From contig OX596335.1 in NCBI GenBank assembly GCA_951394405.1, positions 496,001 to 560,000 of the forward strand: 64,000 nt of DNA, in the 5' to 3' direction. Within the stretch, counting starts at the first letter, position 1. Each line of letters opens with the position of its first letter. This DNA comes from Coprinellus micaceus (Eukaryota; Basidiomycota; Agaricomycetes; Agaricales; Psathyrellaceae). Positions 12,101-20,700 of the stretch are shown here, in pieces. The position numbers were made by a program, and so were the translations under genes. The notes beneath the pieces are model-generated. The model saw nothing but the letters and a program-made list of their open reading frames with translations. It was not told the origin of the DNA and made no database searches.

Positions 12101-13969
12101 TCCCTTGCACCATTGAATGAAGTCGTTCCCCATGTATTCCCCCCCTTTATCATCACGAAGTTCCTTGACCTTTGTGCCGAGCTTTCGCTCACTCTTGGCA
12201 ACAAAGTCTTTGAAGGCTTGGAATGCATCACTCTTGTGTTTCAGGAGGGCGACCTCCTTGAACCGTGAGTGGTCATCAATGAATGTGATCCAGTATCGAT
12301 AGCCGATTGGTGTCTGTACAGCGAGGGGTCCATGGAGGTCCGAGTGAATCCGTCCAAGGAGCTCTGTTGAGCGATTCGCTGATAGCTTTGGGAATGGATC
12401 CCGATGTTGCTTCCCTGCAATGCAGTGTTCGCAGGTGTCATTGAGTTCCGTGCCCTCCTTCACCAGGATGCCAGTGGCTAAGTCTTGGCGCATAAGCGTC
12501 TCCAGACGGTCCTTCCCAATGTGCCCTAACCTCTGATGTAATAGTTCCTTCTCGATCTTGGAGATGTAGGCTGCCTCTGTTTCCGTGTTTTCGAGTGTTG
12601 TCCCATTGAGAGAGCCAACAGTTCCGTCGATGGTAGCTGTTAGGAGTAGCTCGCCATTCTTGAAGAAGTCAAGCGAGTCTCCTTCAATTACGACGCGCAT
12701 TTTGCTCTTCTTAACAACGGAGAGGATCGAGAATAGGTTATTGCGAAGTGCGGGAACATATAGTACATCGTTGAATATCACAGTTTGGCCAACTTTTCCG
12801 TATATACGAGGCGTGAAACGTACTTCCCCCTTTCCTGTAGCCCAGACGATCTCGTTGTTGGCGAGAGACACAGCAATTTTCACCACAACCATGTTACGGA
12901 TCCACTTGCGATTGGGTGTCATATGTGAGGTTGCACCTGAGTCTGGGTTCCAGGAAGTATTAGTGGGGTTGTTACGAGCTCGACGGATAAGGGGACTTGC
13001 GATGTGGGCAACAGTGGCCATCATGACGCTCTCCTCAGCAGTCGCTGCTGTGGTAGGTGTCTCCGCGATCTTGGCCTTCTGGGAGTTCTGGACGCGGCAG
13101 TCCTTGTCCTCATGCGTGTTCTGCCAACCGTGGACCTTGCACCTGTACTTCGCCTTCTTCTTCGGGGCAGCTGTAGCTACCTGAAGAGCGGCGGACGTCC
13201 CCTCAGCAAGCTGAGTGTTGCGAGCGAGGGAGTCGGCCTTGCGAAGGTGATCGAGGACTTCAAGGGGATTGTCGTCCCCAGTGGAGATGTGGTTGAGCGT
13301 ATTGCGGAGGATGGTGTCATCCTTGCCAAGACCAATGGGGATCATGCTGATTGCAAGATCGCGCGCGAGATGAGCAGCCGTGTATCCTTCCTCGAAAGCA
13401 GAGGGCGTAAGGAGTTCATGTGCTCCCCGACTGGTGGATTGGATCGTCGTTGTTGCTCCGTCCGATGTCGTTTGGGAGGAGATGGTGACGGTCTGTGTTG
13501 TCTCTGGAAGGTATTCTGCTCCTTGCGGGAGGAGCGCAGTGAGACGTGAGGCGTGCGCCATGCAACGCGATCCGAAGTCGGAGTAGGTCTCCTTCTCGAA
13601 ACCCGAGGACCTCATTCGAAGTGCCATCATCTCCTGAAGGACACTGATGCGAGAGCCAGAAGTCTTGGGCTGGTAGGTTTCCAAGAGCTTCTCCCAGATA
13701 GCAGCGATGTCGGTGACTTGGATGCCAGAGAGGACGGTCTCAAGTTGGGAGTGGTCGAGAGTAGACCGGACGTAGCCGATGAGCTTGGAGCGGCGACTGG
13801 CATAGTCGGACTTGACCTTGTCGTCGGCATTGCTCCCAGGTTTTTTCTCTTCCCCTGTGAGGATGCCGTAGGCGTTGAGGTCGAAGGCCTTGTTCTCGAC
13901 AGTGAACTTCCACTGCTGCACAGTGTAGGCCGTGAGCATGATGGGCGAGGACGTAGTGGTAGAGTCCAT
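9143..13969 (-). CDS. Copia Gag-Pol polyprotein
   Basis: One open frame. The Met at 13969 (MDSTTTSSPIMLTAY) is chosen because it opens the Gag domain; the frame is open 35 codons further. Approximate residues from that Met: Gag, then an unusual Cys/His segment (YRCKVHGWQNTHEDKDC), protease DSGATSHM (about 340), the pre-integrase HQRLGH..CEHC zinc motif, integrase DDE core (HSDLHGP about 546, DDKGGEY about 610, ERLNRT about 645), a Pro- and Asp/Glu-rich spacer, reverse transcriptase with FVDDI (about 1286), and RNase H with SDADHAGC and STEAEY (about 1460-1500). The C-terminus includes VADIFTKPLP-like ADIFTKPLPKP. All catalytic residues are present and no stop or frameshift is seen. Gag and Pol are fused without a shift signal. 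The plus-strand ORFs across it are shadows. Confidence 0.97.
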   Translation of the reverse strand: MDSTTTSSPIMLTAYTVQQWKFTVENKAFDLNAYGILTGEEKKPGSNADDKVKSDYASRRSKLIGYVRSTLDHSQLETVLSGIQVTDIAAIWEKLLETYQPKTSGSRISVLQEMMALRMRSSGFEKETYSDFGSRCMAHASRLTALLPQGAEYLPETTQTVTISSQTTSDGATTTIQSTSRGAHELLTPSAFEEGYTAAHLARDLAISMIPIGLGKDDTILRNTLNHISTGDDNPLEVLDHLRKADSLARNTQLAEGTSAALQVATAAPKKKAKYRCKVHGWQNTHEDKDCRVQNSQKAKIAETPTTAATAEESVMMATVAHIASPLIRRARNNPTNTSWNPDSGATSHMTPNRKWIRNMVVVKIAVSLANNEIVWATGKGEVRFTPRIYGKVGQTVIFNDVLYVPALRNNLFSILSVVKKSKMRVVIEGDSLDFFKNGELLLTATIDGTVGSLNGTTLENTETEAAYISKIEKELLHQRLGHIGKDRLETLMRQDLATGILVKEGTELNDTCEHCIAGKQHRDPFPKLSANRSTELLGRIHSDLHGPLAVQTPIGYRYWITFIDDHSRFKEVALLKHKSDAFQAFKDFVAKSERKLGTKVKELRDDKGGEYMGNDFIQWCKGLGIARQHTVKATPQQNGVSERLNRTLTEGVIAMLNQARLPMMFWGAAVLYYTDILNATPSSTLSNTTSYEVWHKAKPDLSMHRVFGCRVYVHVSRKDRKNLQSHTEPCVFIGFEPGYKGWKCYNPVTKKITISRDVIFAEGTFPGLSTVGNEQAYTPIGIRDIWPDADLEPENPPLAPPHAPIAPPPPPHDHPDDGSDESDNDDDGDQAAPRTPERPPKTEPKTPATQQPSVHPSIPPTPTKRDPSSTPSTKQLLPIPALFPGLPAPAEDGPMFPELPPPAPVAPPAPAQKRTRPPPPPPRESIPRKAKVPKAPPLVAQSSRPVRKTATTVKDYQLASGKGRRGTIPVARREGGEQVADRGGAQRNNQLPETEDEDEDEDDDEDDEPVQPIAAEDFDLDDEPVDMEDALRATSILDSLISLYHVPLEETLTLDQGMEMAFYMAQDKALGAATRRPGDAPRTHWEAFAGPDGEHWQTAAQVEIDALTTNGTWELVELPEGRKVVGSRWVFLIKRKADGTIDRYKARLVAKGYSQMPGVDYDQTWAPASRLTSIRAIFAQAAMEGHFIETIDVDNAYLNGTIEEQYEVYMEQAPGFEIKNPDAKGRRWVCRLKKGLYGLKQSGRLWYQKLASELEAIGFTQIKSDPAIYVWEMDGTRIVVPVFVDDITITSKSQEKIQWLKDSLAKVFKIKDLGPTSYLLGIKVDYDRENRVMCLSQTQYILDMLARFKMEDCYPVGTPMDPGSGATLTKYIPNKADDEMMKNVPYMNAIGALIYLMIATRPDIAYAVAKLAQYNSNPGPMHWKAVKHLFRYLKGTKDLKLTYRNNGSKMSSELFQAYSDADHAGCLDTRRSTSGFVIKMGSGAVSWSAKKQSTVADSSTEAEYVSASSAGRDIIWMRTLLKELGHDVSTPSPLMVDNQSALKVLRNPELHSRMKHIDIKMHWIRDAIKRGDITVHFLSTTDMIADIFTKPLPKPAVERHRLALGLE

Positions 13970-14545
13970 GATGGTAGGTGATAAAGAATGGGAGAGGATA
14001 AAATGATAGGTACGAAACGATAAGTGATAGGTGATAGGTAAAGTGCCCGTGATTTTGTAGGTAAAACGGACCAATACGTAGATATCCTAAAAAGGAGTTG
14101 AAGTTTTACACTAAGATCCGCAGAGGGAACCCCGCTGTCACTTTGAGTACCGGTTACTGAAAGCGTTTGGATGGAGGGAGCGCTACCGTTGCGTCGTTTC
14201 CCCAGTCCAACCGAATCAGGCCTCTCAAAGAAGGATCACTACTCTAATTCCGCAGACGGTAAGCGTCTGTGGACTTCCTGATAGCTTCTTTCCCGTAGTG
14301 GGAATGCTTGCCGCGGGGTAGAAGGTGGTAATGGAAGTTGATATGTACTCCTGAGTATCAGGAGGGGTAGTGGAATGTAAGTAGCGAAACGTAAATAGCG
14401 AAAGTGAAGATAGTGAGAATGTGAAGGGAGATAGGCTTCAGGTGGAGATATCACACGAGAAGAGGCCGTAGGCTATGGGCGATCGAGGGGCAGTGGAGCG
14501 GTTACCGCGGTGTCTGATAACGGATGGCGTGATCAGAGGAGCCCG

Positions 14546-14556
14546 GGGCTCATAAC
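14546..14556 (-). other. primer-binding site for half-tRNA initiator Met
   Basis: The plus strand GGGCTCATAAC ends one base outside the 5' LTR. This equals the anticodon stem-loop of fungal initiator tRNA-Met (GGGCUCAUAAC), so the minus-strand RNA can pair with it. Drosophila copia is known to prime from an initiator-tRNA half cut in the anticodon loop; the same use here is inferred. Confidence 0.7.
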
Positions 14557-14557
14557 T

Positions 14558-14940
14558 TGTAGAACGATGCAAGTATGACCCACTGTAAGTGGGGAGAGTT
14601 CGATGTTAGATTGGAAGTAAGTAGGGTATACAAGATACGCACCTGTAAGTGGGGAGAGTTCGATGGGGACTCACCCACTTACAGTGTGGACTATATACTG
14701 TGGAGAACAATAGATAACCTATATGCGGAACAATAGGAAAGAACAATAGACGTTCCATAAGTAGAGAACAATAGCAGTGAATGGAGATAAGGTGGAGATA
14801 AGAGAACAATAAGTGCGAGTATAATGGGAATAATACAAGGTGCTTGTTGTTCTCTGTAGAACAATAGAAGATAAGTAAAACGTTCGAAATAGAGGTATTC
14901 TTTGTAGAGATAGAGTTGACATGAGCATTGTCTTCCAACA
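14558..14940 (-). repeat. 5' LTR of Copia element (383 bp)
   Basis: Matches 8733-9115 base for base as far as can be read by eye. As the 5' LTR it should hold the promoter, including the six ATTGTTC sites. The right-hand GAACT duplication follows at 14941-14945. Confidence 0.97.
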
Positions 14941-14945
14941 GAACT
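14941..14945. repeat. target-site duplication GAACT, right copy
   Basis: Pairs with 8728-8732. On the transposase strand it reads AGTTC within a Val-Gln codon pair, which places the integration point inside the coding sequence. Confidence 0.95.
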
Positions 14946-16167
14946 GCAACAGGGAGCGCCGGTTTTGTTGTTGTATTCAGTGCGGGGGCAAATGCAGACT
15001 TGGGGATAGCATCTCGATCGAGTGGGGAGATGCCCGTCTTCCTCCATGCACTCAGGATGGTGTCCTTTGTGAATCCTTTCTCGCGTGCCCGCGCGTAGCA
15101 CTCGAGGAAATTGGATTTCCGAATTGGGATACCCTTCGCCGTCATGGCATTCACCTCCGCTTTCCACGTCGATGAGAGAGGGCCAAAGGCGCCGACGTCT
15201 GCGGGTTGGAGGGCATGCGTAGTGTGCGGCGGCAAGCAGACGACAATGATCTTGTGTTTCTCTGCAAAGGAGCAGAAGCGATATGTCGTATGTGAGTTGT
15301 GTCCATCAAGGATGAGTAATCGGTATTCATCGGGCCCTTCTAGCTTCACGCGGGTTTGTGGTTCGAAGTCGCGTTCGAGCCACGCGCTTCCAAGCTCTTG
15401 GTCAGTCCAGCCCTTAGGTGAGTGAGAGATACTGCAGCCGGCTATTAGATACCATTCTCTTTAAGTGAAATGTTGCTCACCTTGCATTGCAGGGATTAAC
15501 ACGTCCCCACTCCAAATCGCGCCGCTTTCCCTGAACGACAACGCTTGGGCGGTTCACCGTCCCATCTGCGCATAGGGTTTCCATGATCGTTAACATCTCC
15601 CGGCTCCCATCCTCCACCAACATAACATCCTTCTGGTCCCGATCGACCAGGACTGCAGTTCTCCCACCAATTCCAAGCTGCACCCCCTTCTCGTCCATAT
15701 TATACTTGTGGTGTGTCTTGATGTTATACTTCTTGCATAAGTCGCCGACCATGTCCAGGAAATGGTATGTTGTTGGCTCGTTAAGGGCACTCGCTCGACA
15801 TTTCTCTTGCCCAGTTGTCCATCGGACTTGTGGGCAGTGGACCGACGCTTCGCGCGGCAAAAAACCTCGGCCATATGCCGCCCAACCGGAATTTGCCGGA
15901 TGTCCATCAATTATGTGTGTCACCCCTGATTGACATGTCGTGTAACTTGGGTGTCCCCCACTTAACGCTTCTCCTCTGCTTGTGGTCGCCCCGTGGCGCC
16001 CTGTAGGACATAGGTCATCCCTCTGTCTTCACTCTATTGTCGTGCATCTCTACTCTTTGGATGGAGCATTACGCCCAGTTGTTGTCACGATCGCATGGAG
16101 GTCTCAGACACCCCAACTCCAAGGCCCATCGCCACCCGCTTCCTCGTTTGTCGCTACCAACACAGAC

Positions 16168-17492
16168 ATGACCTCTGAAGCAATCCTTCAACCGTTTCCC
16201 TCTACACCCCCGGATTTACTGGAGGACATCATGTTCTTCTGCCTCTACGACGGGCCCGAGTTCTCCCCCTTCATCCCGTACTCCGACTTCATCGGCGTTT
16301 CCTCCGCGCAACGTGAACGCAGGGCCGAGTTTGCTCGCTCCTTCTTAACTGTTGCCAAGGATATCAGCGTGGCTGCTGCCAAGCTCCTCTGGCGCACCAT
16401 CATCATATCGACCCCGCAGGAGCTCCCCATGACCACCCATGCCGCGTCCCAAGCACGAGGTGGCCACCTCAACCAGTGGCACCTCGGCGACGTCTGTCGC
16501 AGGATGGAAATACGAACACCTTCTGCGTACAGCCCGGACCAGCTTGGCAAACTGCTTCATCACACCCCAGACCTCGAAGTCCTTATCCTCCGAACTCATC
16601 ATTCTTCTCGCTGCGACCCCACGCCCATGAGCATCGATGGCCTCATTGCATGTCTCCCCTACCACACCCCAAACCTTCGGCGCCTTCAATTTGAATCCGT
16701 GAAGGAATACGCCACCCCTCTCGTCATCAAGAAAGCACTCGAGGGATTGCCCAAGCTGACATCGTTGCGGGCGGCTCGTTTCCACACAGACGAGGACGGC
16801 GTCCAGCCCCGGGATGTCGCTATCGCTGCCACCAGCACTCTGCCAGAGTTGCAAGAGCTATCCATCGGGAGCGGCCCAAGACGCCCTCGGTCCTCGCCGC
16901 TGTTTCGCGACGCCGGCGACCTTGCCCTTGTCATTCCCTTACCCTCCATCACCCCAAATCTGGTGTCTCTGCACCTACAGGCACCTAACCCCGCTATCCG
17001 CGACCTCCTCCGCAAGTTCGGAGGTCAACTCACCACACTAGGTGTGTCCTCTGCGGACGCTTATACCATAGGCGCCGAAAACGGGTACCCACACCTCCTC
17101 TCTCTGTGCCCTCAACTCCAATGCCTTGTCTGCGTCGTTGTCGAGGGGTCTCCCCGGGAAATGTTCGACCAACTTCCTCCAACCCCCACAATCCAAGAGA
17201 TTGTTCTCGTATTCCAACCACAGCTCGTCACCACGACGTGTGGAGGGGTTGCCATCCTTCGGCACGCGATGTCGACCATAGACAGGGCCCGATTTGCTGC
17301 CCTCCGCACGGTTGTTGTCGCTACCGCTCCTCCTTTCGCATTCGTGTACCAAGCTGCCTGGTTCCAAGACGCCCGACAACGGCTCCTCAACGAAGGCGTG
17401 GAAATTCCCACTCGTCTGGTATGTCCTACAACCTCCCTCACGGCACCACCGACCCTGAACATTCTACACAGGGTACGCGCTGTAGTCCTTAG
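16168..17492 (+). CDS. F-box-like / LRR-type protein, copy 1
   Basis: Start chosen at 16168 (MTSEAILQPFPS) because the F-box-like motif TPPDLLEDIMFFCL follows about 17 residues in; the frame is open upstream without similarity. The F-box is followed by KDISVAAAKLLWRTIII (the Leu/Trp end of agaric F-box domains) and irregular leucine-rich repeats (HHTPDLEVLILR, YHTPNLRRLQFE, GLPKLTSLRA, TPNLVSLHLQ). A 53-nt intron at 17419-17471 (GTATGT..ACACAG) probably lies near the 3' end, giving a short tail to a stop at 17490-17492; without it the frame runs to 17565 with a hydrophobic, unrelated tail. F-box proteins link substrates to SCF ubiquitin ligases; the substrate is unknown. Its 5' end abuts the truncated transposase and its 3' end faces the Helitron gene. 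Confidence 0.75.
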
Positions 17493-17769
17493 ACTTCTTT
17501 TCTTTGTACCGGCCTGTCTCGTCGTTACGAATTGCTACCCTATTATCATGTTGCATCCGATCTAATTAAACTTACGCTTCCAAACCCTCCAACTCGCGTA
17601 CTATCTAACTTTAGCTCCCAGGGCCACCGGTTGATCCCCTCAATGCAATTATTCACGTTTGAACATCACGTCACCGTAATATACACAGAAAGTTGTCCCA
17701 CGATTTCGTTCTACTCCCTCCCCTTCCACCATCCCCGGCTGCAAACCGAATCGGTCCCCTCCAATCGCA

Positions 17770-20700
17770 CTATTGTTTCCCAGGTCTTCTGTTGACCCTC
17801 GCGTAGACTGCCAACGATGCCTTCGCTCCGCACAGCTCTCCCATCGTGACAGGTGCCAAGGAAAGGTCAAGGACACCGTCATAATCACTGTAACCCCCTC
17901 TCATGCCATCGTGTGAGTACACCTTGTTGTCGATGCTTACTGACCTGCTCATGAAGTGACTCTTGGTTCCTTCGTAATACACGACGCCTGCCAGCCGGTA
18001 CGCCCCACACTCAGCAACCTCGATGCGGCTATTCAACAGAATGCCTTCGCTCTCCACGACGTCGAAGGTCAGAGTCTCATCGAACTCGTAATCCCGGTAT
18101 GTGCACTCTCCACAGTCCTCGCAGACAAGAAACGGCTGGCAGCGCTCGTCAATGGCCTTCTGGATCGACATCTCGTCCTTGAGCGCTGTATATCTCCCGA
18201 TGCCTTGCGCGTCGACGCTGGCATATCGGTCCTGCCGCCCACATGAGCCGCATGTTGCTGTTACTAACTTGTTCATGGGCTCATCCCACAGGTGTCTCGA
18301 TAGGGTGATAATATCAACCCCCACCGTCCCTGCGACATAATCCCTGGGGTGCGCAGATCTCAAACACTCCCTCACCTGATCCCTGACCTCAGAGATCTCA
18401 ATTTCAGGGTCCTCCATAGCCATACTTTCGAGCCCATCGACAACTGCTTTCATGAAGATCCCCCCCTTCATCATCGCCCGCGACCAGCGAGGCTTGTCTG
18501 AGCCCCACAGCGCGTTCAACACGAACACCCAGGCATCGAATGCGCAACTGTGATCAACGCTGTCCCAAATGGGACCTGCGGGGGATTCCCAGATTGAACT
18601 GCGGGTAGACTGCCGCCGAACCTTTCGCTTCTTCATCGGTGCGCCCACATCTTGCGTTGCCTTCCTTTTGGCCTGTGCGCTTAGGGTGTTAACCTCACAG
18701 ATCACCTCGTTCTTCGCTTCGGTCGTGGCGGGATCATCGTCGAACACCGGCGCACTTTCGACATCCTTGCCCAATCCTTTTTTCCATTCCCTGTACGTGT
18801 CGATGACCGCCCAGCGTGTTCCCTCGCCATATTCGCCACCCAACACACCACCATACCGCAAGTCCGTGATCTTGGCCAAATAGTCCAGTTCTCGGTACTC
18901 CTGGCGCAATGCTCCGTCGAGATCCCCTCGCAACTTGTCGTCGCTGAAGTTCCTCAAAATCAGGGTTTGCGATATCTTCGTCCCGCGCGACAGGCAGGTG
19001 TACGCCGCCTGGAAGTTGCGACACTCTGTCAAGTCCACAACATTCCAGTGACGTGTCTTGCCTTGCGAGGAATAGTCCGTCATTGAAAAGTTCGGCAAGA
19101 CAGGCACCTGGGATCGGGAGATGTGCACGAACTCATCATTGACGAGGCGGGCGTCCACTGCCTGCGAAATTTTTGTTAGAGGCACGACATTCTTCGGTAG
19201 GTGAGGCAGATTAACTGCATGCGGAGGGTTAATCAACTCTACGTACAGGACGTCCAGGGATCGTCGTCCAGGATGCTTCGGCACACCTACCGAGCTCCAG
19301 CCGACGATCCGCGCCTCCTGTCCCCGCGTCATGCATAACTCAGTCGCCTCGTTATGGCGAATCAGCACGGGCATGCCAACGCACAACGAGAGCTTCCCGG
19401 CTACGTTCTCACTCGTACACGCGGGTTGCTGCCACAGACTAGATTGCATCTTCTTCGATATAGCTCTCACTGTGGAGTACACCCGCCCTTTCTTAGCCGG
19501 GTCTCTCGAAGTCGGTACGCTCAACATGCTGTCCGTACTGTAGAAATCGAACAGCTGCTCTCCGCCTTCAGTCGCAAACCGCGCAGAGTTCGCAGCATTT
19601 AGATGGTCTTTATCGCGGTTCCTCGCTGTGATTATTGACACGTTTTTAAACCCAGGCGCGTCGAGACTCAGGTCGTCCGTACAGTCCGCCAGGCGACTCC
19701 TGAAGAGAGCAATATCGGCGTCGGTACACGCATGCCATCTCAGGTTGAGTAAAGCCCTTTGGAATGCCTGTTCGTCTGGTGAGTCGTCCACTTGCCTCAT
19801 GTTCTGTCTCAAGATGACGACAATCGTAAACTGCATCCATATCAGTTTACCAATCGTATTCTCCTGCTCCGCCACCGTCTGCCTGGGGGATTGTCTCAAC
19901 GACACGTCTTTACTGTAAAGTGAGTACCCTTTCGCCGGCGGTAGCTGAGCGAAATCCCCACACAGGATGACGTTGAGACCCCCGAACGGCTTTTCGTACA
20001 CACCTAACGCGTCACAGCATCGAGCACTGATAGCACAAAGCTGGCGGCAGTTAAGCATTGACTGCTCGTCTATGAGCAGGTACCCAACGCCTATCAACCT
20101 CTCCCTGACATCCTCCATCGTACTCACAGACGCCCGTGTGCTAGACCCCGTGTTTAACCCCAAGAAAGAGTGATAGGTAGAGCCACCTATCAAGGCAGCT
20201 GAGGTCCCAGTGGGACCCATTAATACGAAACGGTATGGTTCTTTCCTCGCAATGAAAAATGCCGTTAACGCCCGAATAACCGTAGATTTCCCCGTACCAG
20301 CCATGCCCCCCAAGTGCATCATGAGCTGGCCCGGCGCAATCTCACATGCGTGGTTCGCGACGAGTCGGAACGCCTTCTCCTGCTCATCATTTAACGTGAA
20401 GTCCCGTATGATATCCTTCATAACATCCCCCCATCGCTTCTCAACCGGTTCGAAGTCCTTCGACAGGTACGTACTAGGCACCACATATGCGTCGTTCCTC
20501 ACCGTGCTATTACCAGGCTCGCCGATCCTATCGGCGGTTCCCATGGCCATCATCTTGCGCCTCCACAGGCGATCCTTCGCCGTTTTCACTATGTTTCTCC
20601 ATGTTTGGGAATGGATGGATTCATCGAGGGCGATCTTTGGCAGTTTCCAGCTCTGTTTGGCTGACCCCCGGGCCACGTCCCACGCGGTCCACCCCGCCTT

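Larger units (their letters stand above)
8733..14940 (-). mobile_element. full-length Ty1/Copia LTR retrotransposon
   Basis: 6,208 bases on the minus strand: 5' LTR 14558-14940, primer-binding site 14546-14556, one gag-pol ORF, purine tract 9116-9124, 3' LTR 8733-9115. It is flanked by GAACT duplications and inserted in the transposase ORF. The domain order protease, integrase, reverse transcriptase, RNase H defines Copia rather than Gypsy. LTRs that look identical and an open 1.6-kilocodon ORF mean a very recent insertion, probably still competent. Confidence 0.97.
7547..15923 (-). pseudogene. pogo/CENP-B-like DDE transposase, catalytic and C-terminal part, split by Copia
   Basis: Two blocks of one minus-strand gene, 15923-14946 and 8732-7547, separated by a Copia element. 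The first block has RWTTGQEKCRASALNEP, then the DDE_1 catalytic signatures: YNMDEKG (first Asp), LLILDGHNSH (second Asp) and HTTHALQPADVGAFGPL (third acidic site). A roughly 50-nt intron (GTGAGC..CTGCAG, near 15430-15480) joins NPCNA to SISHSPKGWTDQELGS. Across the Copia the frame continues in phase once the element and one GAACT copy are discounted (PVAV into QLPALLEP). The second block is Ser/Pro-rich, then a long Lys/Glu/Arg helix (about 7850-8160) and a basic tail. No DNA-binding N-terminus lies upstream, where F-box sequence starts instead; a matching N-terminal fragment is at 37754-38260. Inactive as it stands. Confidence 0.75.

Noticed and set aside
15924..16000. Search for a Helitron-type or duplication-type junction between transposase and F-box sequence
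   Set aside because: No YYAG end or duplication shared with the 37.75-kb break was found, so the mechanism of the break stays open.
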